A DNA stretch of 64,000 bases. Origin: Tropicimonas sp. IMCC34011. Its GTDB lineage: Bacteria; Pseudomonadota; Alphaproteobacteria; Rhodobacterales; Rhodobacteraceae. The DNA lies in assembly GCF_003390865.1 (NCBI RefSeq), contig NZ_QMEJ01000005.1, positions 124,001-188,000 on the forward strand. The letters run 5' to 3'. A model generated the notes under the pieces. The model ran no database searches. It was not told the origin of the DNA and saw nothing but the letters and a program-made list of their open reading frames with translations. The number at the start of each line of letters is the position of its first letter. The stretch's first letter is position 1. A program made the translations under genes and the position numbers. Positions 1-7,756 of this stretch are shown piece after piece.

Positions 1-730
1 GGTCGGTTCGCCCACCGCTCGCCCGCACGTTCCGTGGCAGGTTCAGCCCGTCATGCATCCGGCCCGCAAACGCCGCGTGACCACCGGCGGCGTCGTAGGC
101 CGCACGGCGCACCATCAGGAGCTGTCCGCAGCCGGCGCCGAAGGAGGGGTCTGGCCGCGCCCGCGCCATCGGCAGGGGCAGATAGCCGAGGAGGGTGGTG
201 AATATCTGCGGGATGACGATGCGCTCGGCCATGCTGCCTGTGATCTGGCGCGGGAAGCCCGAGACGAGGTCGAGCTCCTGCGTCTCCATCTCGCCGGCGA
301 GACGCAATGCGGCGTCCTCGGACAGGCGCACGTCGGCATCGACGAAGAGAAGGAGCGGCTGCCGGGCGGCGTTGCCAAGTTGATGGCAGGCATGGGTCTT
401 TCCGATCCAGCCCTCCGGCAGGCTCGCGCCGTTCAGGATGCGGATGCGGTGATCGGCAGCGGCGCGCCCCGCCAGGATCCGGGGCGTTGCGTCCGTGGAG
501 CCGTCATCGAGCACGACGACCTCGACGTCCACCCCGGTCTGCGCCAGGGCACCGTCGAGGGCCGCGCCGATGTTTGCCTCCTCGTCACGCGCCGGGATCA
601 GTATGGAGATTGCGGGCCGGCCGCTCGCTCCGGCCTGAGGCGGCGCAAGGACGCGCAAGTTCGCGGCGACCATGCCGGCGAAGAGTAGAGCGAGGGCAAG
701 CCCCGCGATCGAGAGCGCGAGGAGGATCAC
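1..730 (-). CDS. Family 2 glycosyltransferase, CrtQ/HpnI-like (3' end outside window)
   Basis: About 243 residues are visible and the gene continues past the left edge. It starts at GTG 730 and overlaps the acyltransferase stop by 4 bp (GTGA). The N-terminus is a hydrophobic membrane anchor, followed by a GT-A fold start (ISILIPARDEE), the motif VVVLDDGSTDAT, a GWIGKTHAC segment and the metal-binding FVDADVR. This pattern is that of membrane-anchored glycosyltransferases of the CrtQ (diaponeurosporenoate glucosyltransferase) and HpnI types. As last gene of a carotenoid-like operon with two desaturases and an acyltransferase, it probably glycosylates a carotenoid acid or alcohol. A hopanoid or other lipid acceptor remains possible. 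The family is clear; the substrate is inferred from context. Confidence 0.8.
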   Translation of the reverse strand, partial: MILLALSIAGLALALLFAGMVAANLRVLAPPQAGASGRPAISILIPARDEEANIGAALDGALAQTGVDVEVVVLDDGSTDATPRILAGRAAADHRIRILNGASLPEGWIGKTHACHQLGNAARQPLLLFVDADVRLSEDAALRLAGEMETQELDLVSGFPRQITGSMAERIVIPQIFTTLLGYLPLPMARARPDPSFGAGCGQLLMVRRAAYDAAGGHAAFAGRMHDGLNLPRNVRASGGRTD

Positions 731-1524
731 CGCTCGCTCCCCGGCGCGTGGTCCGGCTCGTAGGGGCGCCCCGTCGCGGCGGCGCGGGCGCGCTGCCAGA
801 GGCCGTAGATCCCGCCCGTGCCGCGCGTTCCGCCGATCAGTGTCTCGAAGGACGCGGGGTCGCGTGCCATGGCGCGCGCGGCGAGATCGTCGGCCGTGCG
901 GGTCAGGGCGTCCTCCAGCTTCGGCGCAAGGACGCCCGCATCGTCGCCCGGTTCGGCCTCGACCGGGTCCCCGAAGGCCAAGAGCGCCTCAGGCCGCTTC
1001 TCCGTCCAGAAGGGGTATTCAAGCGCCATCGGCAGCGCGACGAGGCCCGGGACGCGGGCCATCAGATGCGCGGCGCCGGGGCGAAGGCCGAGCGGGCGTG
1101 AGCGGGGGTCGGCAAAGCGCCCCTGCGCGGTGATCCACATCACCCGGTCGGGCGCATTGAGGATCGCGCTGCCCCGCCTGAGGAAGGCGGCCGCGCCGCG
1201 GGCGCTTTCCTGATCGACACCGAAGAGCCCGATCCGGCCCATGAAGCGGTACTTCTCCAGCATCGCGGCGTCGATCGGTCCGAATGCGAGGCGGCCCGGG
1301 AAGAATAGGCCGTGCACCGAGATGAACACGGCCGGGTCCCACCACGATGGATGGTTGGTGAAGACCATGACCGGACGGTCCGCATCCAGCTCCGGAAGTC
1401 CGGGCCGCGCAAGCCGCAGGGCGCGGAAGTGTCCGGCCACCTGCCGCCGCATGACTCCCTGGAAGAAGCGCGCCATGCGTTCGGAGCGGCGGCGGACGGG
1501 GTCGTCCTCACTCGGCTGCGACAT
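727..1524 (-). CDS. PlsC-type acyltransferase, possible carotenoid acyltransferase
   Basis: A 265-residue protein of the lysophospholipid acyltransferase superfamily. The catalytic block is FTNHPSWWDP, the HX4D motif with His and Asp four residues apart. Further on, WITAQGRFADPR matches the substrate-binding block usually written FPEGTR, here changed. There is no clear membrane-spanning segment. I chose the start beginning MSQPSEDDP, which overlaps the upstream desaturase by 17 bp; a longer form would overlap more. The 3' end overlaps the glycosyltransferase start by 4 bp. Its place between desaturases and a glycosyltransferase parallels the roles of CrtO and CrtQ in staphyloxanthin synthesis, so it may acylate a carotenoid glycoside. 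Acyltransferases of this type also occur in ordinary phospholipid synthesis, so the substrate is inference. Confidence 0.8.
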   Translation of the reverse strand: MSQPSEDDPVRRRSERMARFFQGVMRRQVAGHFRALRLARPGLPELDADRPVMVFTNHPSWWDPAVFISVHGLFFPGRLAFGPIDAAMLEKYRFMGRIGLFGVDQESARGAAAFLRRGSAILNAPDRVMWITAQGRFADPRSRPLGLRPGAAHLMARVPGLVALPMALEYPFWTEKRPEALLAFGDPVEAEPGDDAGVLAPKLEDALTRTADDLAARAMARDPASFETLIGGTRGTGGIYGLWQRARAAATGRPYEPDHAPGSER

Positions 1525-3046
1525 CCGTCCGCCTGTCCGCCACCGCGGCGCCGCCTGCATCCTGATCGAGCGTGTCCGCCGCGATCCAGCCGGACATCAG
1601 CGCCATCGGCATGCCCGGCCCAGGATGGGCGGAGCCCCCTGCGAGGTAGAGCCCGGGCACCTGCCGCGAGCGGTTGCCCGGCTTGAAGGCGCCGAGAACC
1701 TTGCCGTGGCTGGCGAGGCCGTAGATCGCCCCCTGAAGCACGTTGTAGCGGTCGTGGATGTCCTGCGGGGTGAGGCTGCGCTCGACGACGATGCGCTCCT
1801 CGATATCCTCCATCCCCGCGCAGCGCCCGAGCTTGTCGAGGATGGTGCGGCGGTAGGCCGGCAGCATCTTCGCCCAGTCCTGCCCGTCGCGGATGTAGGG
1901 GGTGTGGACGAGAACGTAGAGCGCCTCCCCGCCCTCTGGGGCCACGCCGGGTTCGGTCCGGGCCGGGGCGGCGAGATACGCGGTCGGATCCTGCGCGGGT
2001 TCGCCCCGGTCGTAGATCGCGGCGAACTCCTCCTCCGGGTCCCGCGAGAAGACGAAGTTGTGGTGCGCGAGGTGCTCGTAGGCCCGGTCGAGCCCCAGAT
2101 AGAGCACGACGCCGGAGCAGGCCGGCTCCCGTTTCCGGGTCTTGGCGAAGCTCTTCCAGACATCGCCGCCGATGAGCTCGCGGTAGGTGCGAACGCTGTC
2201 CATGTTGGACACGACACGCTCCGCCGGGATGCGCTCGCCGGCTTCGGTCACGACGGCACAGGTGCGGCCGTTCTCGGTCTCGATGCGGGACACGCCGCAG
2301 CCTGTGCGGATATCGACGCCGAGCTCACCCGCGAGCCGCTCCAGCGCGAGCGGGACCGCACGGGTGCCGCCCATCGGATACCAGACCCCCTCGCCCTGCT
2401 GCATCTGCGCGATGCCGCAAAGGACTGCGGGGGAGGCGAGCGGCGAGGAGCCGACATACTGGATGAAGTGCTCCAGCATCTGCGCGACGCGCTTGTCCTT
2501 CACGTCCTTCTTGATCTGGCCGGCGACGGTGCGGTGCATCCTCAGGGCCATCACGTCGGACAGCGTGCCGAGGTTCATGTTCGCCTTGAGGTTCATCGTG
2601 TCCTTCAGATCCTCGACGCTCTTCCAGAAGAAGAACTTGTCGGAGACGTCGGACAGCCGCCTTGCGACGTCCATGAACCGTTCGAACCCTGCGCGGTCCT
2701 CGGGGGAGAGCTCGCCGATGGCCTTCGCGGCCTCCGCCGGGTCGTCCTTCAGATCGAGAACAGCGCCGTCCTCGTAGAAGCAGCGCCATTGCGGGTCGAG
2801 GCGGCGGAGGTCGATCTCGTCATGCAGGTTGCGCCCCGCCTCGGCGAAGATCCTCTCCAGCACCCGCGGCATGGTCAGGATGGTCGGCCCCATATCGAAC
2901 CGGAAACCGCCTTCCTCGAGCACGGCGGCCTTGCCACCGAGCCACTCGTTGCGCTCCAGAAGGGTGACCGCATGGCCCCGCGCGGCGAGGGTGCAGGCGG
3001 CGGCGAGGCCGCCGAGGCCCCCCCCGATGACGATGGTGCGGCTCAT
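1508..3046 (-). CDS. CrtI-family FAD-dependent carotenoid desaturase/oxidase A
   Basis: A 512-residue FAD enzyme of the phytoene desaturase/CrtN/CrtP family. The N-terminal dinucleotide-binding motif is IVIGGGLGGLAAACTLAARG, followed by ERNEWLGGKAAVLEE and the family sequence FDMGPTILTMP. The C-terminal FAD signature is GLYLAGGSAHPGPGMPMALM. Its ATG overlaps the stop of desaturase B by 4 bp, so the two are translationally coupled. In C30 pathways two such enzymes act in series: CrtN introduces double bonds and CrtP oxidises a terminal methyl group. Residues alone do not settle which role this one has. A C40 phytoene-type substrate is less likely because no crtE or crtB is nearby and hpnCDE is divergently adjacent. 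Confidence 0.85.
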   Translation of the reverse strand: MSRTIVIGGGLGGLAAACTLAARGHAVTLLERNEWLGGKAAVLEEGGFRFDMGPTILTMPRVLERIFAEAGRNLHDEIDLRRLDPQWRCFYEDGAVLDLKDDPAEAAKAIGELSPEDRAGFERFMDVARRLSDVSDKFFFWKSVEDLKDTMNLKANMNLGTLSDVMALRMHRTVAGQIKKDVKDKRVAQMLEHFIQYVGSSPLASPAVLCGIAQMQQGEGVWYPMGGTRAVPLALERLAGELGVDIRTGCGVSRIETENGRTCAVVTEAGERIPAERVVSNMDSVRTYRELIGGDVWKSFAKTRKREPACSGVVLYLGLDRAYEHLAHHNFVFSRDPEEEFAAIYDRGEPAQDPTAYLAAPARTEPGVAPEGGEALYVLVHTPYIRDGQDWAKMLPAYRRTILDKLGRCAGMEDIEERIVVERSLTPQDIHDRYNVLQGAIYGLASHGKVLGAFKPGNRSRQVPGLYLAGGSAHPGPGMPMALMSGWIAADTLDQDAGGAAVADRRTDVAAE

Positions 3047-4632
3047 TCGGCGGCCTCCTGCGTGGCTGTCTTCGGCAATGTCGTGGTCAGATCCCCGGCG
3101 CCCGGCAATCCGAGGTCTTCGGCGCAGAGGCGGCTGGCGATGCGGGCGCTCTCGAAGATGGTCGGCAGGCCGGAGCCCGGATGCGTACCGCCGCCTGTGA
3201 GATACACCCCGTCAATATCCTCGAAGCGGTTGCGCGGGCGCATGTGCAGCATCTGCCCCAGATTGTGGGCGAGGTTGAATGTCGCGCCTTCGTAAACGGC
3301 CATCTTGGAGCGCCAGTCGTCCGGGGTGAACATCTTCTCGTAGCGGATCAGGGGGCGGATGTCCCGCCCCGCCAGCTTGGCGACGCGATCGAGGATCTTC
3401 TCGCGGAAGGAGGGGGCGAGCGCGTCCCAGTCGACGCCGCCGGTCAGATTGCCGACGGGGGCGAGGATGTAGAGCGCCGAATGGCCTTCGGGCGCCAGGG
3501 TCGGATCCGTGCGGGACGCGTTCTGGATGTAGATCGTCGGGTCCTCGGGAGCCTGACCGGCGTCGATCTCGGCCACGTTGCGCGCGTAGTCGGACGAGAA
3601 GGCGATGGTATGGTGCTGGAGGTCGAGCTTATCCTCGAGACCGAGATAGAGCATGAAGGTCGAGCACGAATAGTCCTTCGCGGCGAGCTTCTTGTCCGTC
3701 CAGCGGCGGCGCTTCTCGTCCGGGACCAGTGTCGTCATCGCATGGGCGAAGTCGGCGTTCATCACCACGGCGTCAGCCTCGTAGGAGCCCTTCGCGGTGA
3801 CGGCTCCCGTCGCGCGGCGTCCCGACATGGAGAGCCTCTCCACCGGCTCGCCGAGGCGCACGTCGACGCCCATCTCCACGGCGACGCGCATCATCGCCGC
3901 CGTTATGGCGTTGCAGCCGCCCTTGGGGTGGAAGACGCCGAAGCCGTACTCCACGTGGGCGATGATGGTGAAGAGGGACGGGCACTTGAACGGCGACATG
4001 CCGAGGTATTTCGACTGGAAGGAGAACGCGACGCGGACGTCGGGATCGTCGAACCAGCGGTGCAGCTCCCCGTCCACCGTCGACCAGGGGCGGAACTTGG
4101 GGAGCGCCTTGATCATGTCACCGCGCATCACGTCGCGCGGACCGAGGAAGGGGCGCTGGAGGATCGGCCGGAAGGCATCGAACTTGGCGCGGTTCTCCTC
4201 GAGATAGGCGGCGACCTTCCCGGCATCCTTCGGACTGAGGCGGGCGATTTCCGCGGCCAGCCTCTCGGGGTCCGGCGTTGCGTCCACCTTCCGGCCGTCG
4301 TCGAACTGGAGGCGGTACATCGGATCGAGTCGGATCAGCTCGACCTCGTCATCGAAGTCGCGCCCGCACACGGAGAAGATCTCCCGCAGAATTTCGGGGT
4401 AGAGGAAGAACGTCGGGCCGATGTCGAAGGTGTAGCCGTCCTCGCGGATCGCGCCGGTCCGGCCGCCGGGGGTGTCTTCCTTCTCGAGAAGCGTTACCTC
4501 TGCCCCGGCGGCGCGCAGGAGCATTGCCGTGGCAAGGCCGCCAGGGCCCGCGCCGACGACGAGAACCCGGCGTCCGGCGGCTGCGACTGCTTCGGCGGCA
4601 GTGATGTCTAATGGCGCGGTATCGTTTGCCAC
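3043..4632 (-). CDS. CrtI-family FAD-dependent carotenoid desaturase B
   Basis: A 529-residue FAD desaturase, first gene of the leftward carotenoid-like operon. The motif VLVVGAGPGGLATAMLLRAA binds ADP, KEDTPGGRTGAI follows, then FDIGPTFFLYPEILREIF; the C-terminus carries GVYLTGGGTHPGSGLPTIFE. I place the start at GTG 4632 (MANDTAPL), where GGAG lies six bases upstream; a longer frame to 4728 would run into hpnC. It is divergent from hpnC across about 80 bp, which suggests shared control. The probable role is the first dehydrogenation of squalene or a C30 polyene, by analogy with CrtN. The substrate rests on the neighbouring hpn genes, not on residues I can diagnose. Confidence 0.85.
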   Translation of the reverse strand: MANDTAPLDITAAEAVAAAGRRVLVVGAGPGGLATAMLLRAAGAEVTLLEKEDTPGGRTGAIREDGYTFDIGPTFFLYPEILREIFSVCGRDFDDEVELIRLDPMYRLQFDDGRKVDATPDPERLAAEIARLSPKDAGKVAAYLEENRAKFDAFRPILQRPFLGPRDVMRGDMIKALPKFRPWSTVDGELHRWFDDPDVRVAFSFQSKYLGMSPFKCPSLFTIIAHVEYGFGVFHPKGGCNAITAAMMRVAVEMGVDVRLGEPVERLSMSGRRATGAVTAKGSYEADAVVMNADFAHAMTTLVPDEKRRRWTDKKLAAKDYSCSTFMLYLGLEDKLDLQHHTIAFSSDYARNVAEIDAGQAPEDPTIYIQNASRTDPTLAPEGHSALYILAPVGNLTGGVDWDALAPSFREKILDRVAKLAGRDIRPLIRYEKMFTPDDWRSKMAVYEGATFNLAHNLGQMLHMRPRNRFEDIDGVYLTGGGTHPGSGLPTIFESARIASRLCAEDLGLPGAGDLTTTLPKTATQEAAE

Positions 4633-4665
4633 CGGCGTCTCCGTGTTTAACTTGGGTCGCAGGCC

Positions 4666-4680
4666 GGTCCGAACGGGACC
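4666..4680. promoter_or_regulatory. Inverted repeat in the carotenoid/hpn divergent promoter
   Basis: GGTCC-GAACG-GGACC, perfect 5-bp arms around a 5-base centre, in the roughly 80-bp space between desaturase B and hpnC. Its position fits an operator serving both directions, but short GC-rich inverted repeats are common in this sequence. No convincing -35/-10 pair was found here. Confidence 0.25.
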
Positions 4681-4714
4681 CTGCCGGCGTCTATGGGGAG
4701 CAGATAGGTCGCGA

Positions 4715-5605
4715 ATGCTGGACGACATGGGAAAAAACGTCGCGACACCGGGCGATAGCGTGAAGCTTCCCGTGCCGCGGCGCGCGCCGGAGAACTTCCC
4801 CGTCGCCTCCAGGCTGCTCCCGGCATCCCTGCGACCCTCCGTCGCGGCCTTCTACGATGTGGTCCGCGCGGCCGACGATCTGGCCGACGATCCGGCCCTG
4901 CCGAGGGACGAGAAGCTCGCGGGCCTCGATGCCATCGAGGATGCCCTGAACGGCGCGCCGTGGCCGCCGGTGGATCGCCTTCGAGCTGCATTGGGCGCGA
5001 TCGGCAGGCAGGGTGCGATGGGGCACGTGCGGACGATGCTCGGCGCCTTCCGCGCCGATGCGAGAGGAGAGACCTGTTCGGACTGGGATGACCTGCTGGC
5101 CTATTGCGATCTGTCCGCCGTGCCCGTCGGCCGCTTCCTGCTCGACCTGCACGGGGAGACATCCTTCGCCGCGCGGACGGCGTCCGATGATCTGTCGACC
5201 GCGCTCCAGATCCTCAACCACATCCAGGACATGGGCGCGGACCGGGCTACGCTCGGCCGTCTCTACCTGCCCGAGACGCTGATCGTGGAGGCCGGTGCGA
5301 CCACGTCCGATCTTCGCCGCCCCGCGCTTACGCCTGCCCTGCGCGGCGCGGTGGACGAGGCACTCGCCCGGACGGACGCATTGCTGGACCGCGCGAGCCC
5401 GCTTCCCGCTCTTCTGTCGGCGCGGGGCCTCGCGGCGGAGGCGGCGGCGATCCTGTCGCTCGCCCGCGCGCTTCTGCGCAGGCTGAAGGCCGGGGACATG
5501 CTGGCCGGTCGCGTGACGGCGCGGCGAAGCGACTGGGCCCGTGCCGGGCTTGCCGGTCTGACGCGCCTGGCTCGTCCGGGGCCGCGCAGGACACAGGCCG
5601 CGTGA
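4715..5605 (+). CDS. hpnC: HpnC-type squalene biosynthesis synthase
   Basis: A 296-residue trans-isoprenyl diphosphate synthase. In the three-enzyme squalene route, HpnC removes diphosphate from presqualene diphosphate to give hydroxysqualene. The HpnC-specific N-terminal segment APENFPVASRLLPASLRP is followed by the first Asp-rich motif AADDLADDP. The second motif, NHIQDMGADRATLGRLYLP, supplies the other Mg-diphosphate ligands. The start is taken at ATG 4715; ATG 4727 is also possible. It overlaps hpnD by 4 bp. The hpnC-hpnD-hpnE order is the standard one in hopanoid-producing and some carotenoid-producing bacteria. It could be misread as a phytoene synthase because both belong to the same fold. 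Confidence 0.92.
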   Translation: MLDDMGKNVATPGDSVKLPVPRRAPENFPVASRLLPASLRPSVAAFYDVVRAADDLADDPALPRDEKLAGLDAIEDALNGAPWPPVDRLRAALGAIGRQGAMGHVRTMLGAFRADARGETCSDWDDLLAYCDLSAVPVGRFLLDLHGETSFAARTASDDLSTALQILNHIQDMGADRATLGRLYLPETLIVEAGATTSDLRRPALTPALRGAVDEALARTDALLDRASPLPALLSARGLAAEAAAILSLARALLRRLKAGDMLAGRVTARRSDWARAGLAGLTRLARPGPRRTQAA

Positions 5606-6483
5606 ACGTCGCGGACCCCAGATTTTGCAACGATGCGCCTGCCATCCTCGGCCCTGCGCGCGACCTGTCGCCCGCGGAGGTCGTCTCCGCGTCCGGCTCG
5701 TCCTTCCGGGCCGGTATGCGTCTTTTGCCGAAGGAGCGCCGACGCGCCATTCTCGCCGTCTATGCCTTCGCCCGCGCCGTGGACGACATCGCCGATGGGC
5801 CCGAGACGCGGGAGGTACGGCGCGCCGGCCTCGATGCCTGGCTGGCGGAGCTGGACCGCGCCGAAGCCGGTTGCCCGGTAACTCCCATCGGGCGGGAACT
5901 GGCCCGTGCCATGGCCCGCTACGATCTGCCCCGCGCGGAGTTCGACCTCCTGGTGGCGGGCATGGCGATGGATCTCGACGCCATCGTCGGCCCGGATCGC
6001 GCCACGCTGGAGACGTATATCCGGGGTGTCGCCGGGGCGGTCGGCCTTCTGTCGATGCGCATCTTCGGGGCGTGGCGGGGTGAGCCGTCGCGGCGCTTCG
6101 CCCTGTCCCTCGCGCGGGCCCTGCAACTGACGAACATTTTGAGGGACATCGAAGAGGATGCGGGGATGGGCCGGATCTACCTGCCCGCGGATCTCCTGGC
6201 GAAGGCGGGTCTCGCCGGCGATCCCGGCCTGATCGCGACCGCTGATCTCGGGGATGTCCGCGCGAGCCTGGCGCAGGAGGCGCGGCGGGACTTCGCCGCG
6301 GCGCGCGCCGAGATCGCCGCCCATTCGCGCCTGCGCCTCGCGCCCGCACTGCTGATGATGGGGCCTTACGAGCGCCTGCTGTCCCGGATCGAAGCCGCGC
6401 CCCATGCGCCGCCGGCGCCCCGGAGCGACTGGGGAAAAGCGCTCGACGGTCTTGCCTGCCTGATCAGACCCGGCAGGGCTTGA
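5602..6483 (+). CDS. hpnD: HpnD presqualene diphosphate synthase
   Basis: A 293-residue enzyme that condenses two farnesyl diphosphates to presqualene diphosphate. The motifs are AVDDIADGP in the first Asp-rich site and LTNILRDIEEDAGMGRIYLP in the second, where the Asp-Glu-Glu-Asp group binds Mg. The protein has the usual family length. GTG 5602 overlaps the hpnC stop by 4 bp, and the 3' end overlaps the hpnE start by 4 bp (TTGA), so the trio should be translated as a unit. HpnD is often annotated as phytoene synthase (CrtB). Its flanking by hpnC and hpnE argues for the squalene product. Confidence 0.92.
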   Translation: MNVADPRFCNDAPAILGPARDLSPAEVVSASGSSFRAGMRLLPKERRRAILAVYAFARAVDDIADGPETREVRRAGLDAWLAELDRAEAGCPVTPIGRELARAMARYDLPRAEFDLLVAGMAMDLDAIVGPDRATLETYIRGVAGAVGLLSMRIFGAWRGEPSRRFALSLARALQLTNILRDIEEDAGMGRIYLPADLLAKAGLAGDPGLIATADLGDVRASLAQEARRDFAAARAEIAAHSRLRLAPALLMMGPYERLLSRIEAAPHAPPAPRSDWGKALDGLACLIRPGRA

Positions 6484-7718
6484 GCTCCGTGGCGGTGGTT
6501 CACGTCGTGGGCGCCGGTCTCGCCGGGCTTTCCGCGGCGCTGCGACTGGTGGATTGCGGCGCAAACGTCCAGCTCTGGGAGGCGACGGGGCGCGCGGGCG
6601 GACGCGCCTGGTCGTTCCATGACCGGACGCTCGGCGCCCTGATCGACAATGGAAATCATCTCGTCCTGTCGGGCAATCGCGCCGTTCTGGACCATTGCCG
6701 CCGGATCGGCAGCTTCGGCTGGCTCGACATCGCGCCGGAGGCAGCGCTGCCCTTCCACGACCTCGCGACGGGAGCGGACTGGGTGCTGCGCGTTCCATCC
6801 CTGTCCAGTCCGCGCGCGGCGCTGCCGCCGGGCATCGGGCCCGGGGGGATCGCGGATCTTTGGCGGATCATGACGGCAGGGGCGGGGCGGCTCCTGTCGG
6901 ATGTCGTCCGGCCCGGAACGCCGGCGTGGCACGCCCTCTGGGAGCCGCTGTCCCTCGCCGTCCTGAACGCCCCTCCGGACGCCGCGGCGGCGCGGCCCCT
7001 CGCCGCTGTCCTTGCGCGGACGATCCTGCGCGGTGGTGGCGCGTGCAGGCCCGTCACCATGCCGCGCGGTCTGGGCCCGACGCTGGTGGACCCGGCGGTC
7101 GAGGCGCTTGCGGAGGCGGGCGTCGAGCCCGCGTGGCGCCATCCGCTGACCGCCATCGAAGAGGACGGGGGGCGCGCGGCGGCGCTCGTCTTCGGGGCAA
7201 GGCGCGTGGATCTCGGCGCGGAGGACCGGGTGATCCTTGCCGTTCCGGCCCAGACGGCGGGAGCACTTCTGGGCCTGCCGGCGCCGTCTGCGGGCAAGGC
7301 AATCCTGAATGCGCATTTCAGGGTGCCGGCGGGCGCCGCGAGCCGCATCCCGCCGCTTCTCGGCCTGCTGTCGGGCCGGGGGGACTGGGCGTTCCGGCGC
7401 GGGGACGTGGTGTCGGTCACAGTGTCCGGTGCGGAGCCGGTCGCGGCGGGGGCGCAAACGGCGCTTCTCGCGGACCTCTGGTCGGAGGTCGCGCGGGCGA
7501 CGGAACTGACGGGGATGGAGCCGCTTGCCTCGCGCCTCCTCGTGGAAAAAGCGGCGACCTTCGCTCCCGATCCCGCCTCCCTGTCGCGGCGCTTGCCGCT
7601 TCGGCCCCTCGGCAACGTGGTGCTCGCTGGAGACCATATGAGCCCGCCGCTGCCTGCGACCATCGAGGGGGCGCTCAGATCTGCCCGCCATGCGGCGAGC
7701 GCCGTTCTGAAGGGGTAG
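6480..7718 (+). CDS. hpnE: HpnE hydroxysqualene dehydroxylase
   Basis: A 412-residue FAD-dependent amine-oxidase-like protein that reduces hydroxysqualene to squalene. It opens with VVHVVGAGLAGLSAALRL, then EATGRAGGRAWSF and NGNHLVLSGN, all typical of HpnE. Near the C-terminus, LGNVVLAGDHMSPPLPATIE completes the FAD site. The start is probably TTG 6480, coupled to the hpnD stop; GTG 6489 is an alternative with little change. It is the last gene of the rightward operon and converges on the TreS fusion gene 38 bp away. No squalene-hopene cyclase gene is in the window, so the squalene may go to the adjacent desaturases, to hopanoids elsewhere, or both. Confidence 0.9.
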   Translation: MSSVAVVHVVGAGLAGLSAALRLVDCGANVQLWEATGRAGGRAWSFHDRTLGALIDNGNHLVLSGNRAVLDHCRRIGSFGWLDIAPEAALPFHDLATGADWVLRVPSLSSPRAALPPGIGPGGIADLWRIMTAGAGRLLSDVVRPGTPAWHALWEPLSLAVLNAPPDAAAARPLAAVLARTILRGGGACRPVTMPRGLGPTLVDPAVEALAEAGVEPAWRHPLTAIEEDGGRAAALVFGARRVDLGAEDRVILAVPAQTAGALLGLPAPSAGKAILNAHFRVPAGAASRIPPLLGLLSGRGDWAFRRGDVVSVTVSGAEPVAAGAQTALLADLWSEVARATELTGMEPLASRLLVEKAATFAPDPASLSRRLPLRPLGNVVLAGDHMSPPLPATIEGALRSARHAASAVLKG

Positions 7719-7748
7719 GGGAGAGGGCGAGCGCGCCGCCGTCTCCCC
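7718..7748. terminator. Possible convergent hairpin between hpnE and treS fusion
   Basis: The 38-bp space between two converging genes holds an imperfect GC-rich inverted repeat, gggagagggcg facing cgccgtctccc. It lacks a T-run. A transcription end is expected here from gene layout, but the hairpin is weak. Confidence 0.3.
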
Positions 7749-7756
7749 CCGTTCTC

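Noticed and set aside
4633-4714. A PpsR/CrtJ-type site (TGT-N12-ACA) in the carotenoid promoter
   Set aside because: The closest word is TGT-N12-GCA; it lacks the symmetric half, and no photosynthesis gene is nearby.
5602-6483. Reading hpnD as phytoene synthase (crtB)
   Set aside because: The fold is shared, but it is translationally coupled to hpnC and hpnE in the standard order, which fits squalene synthesis.
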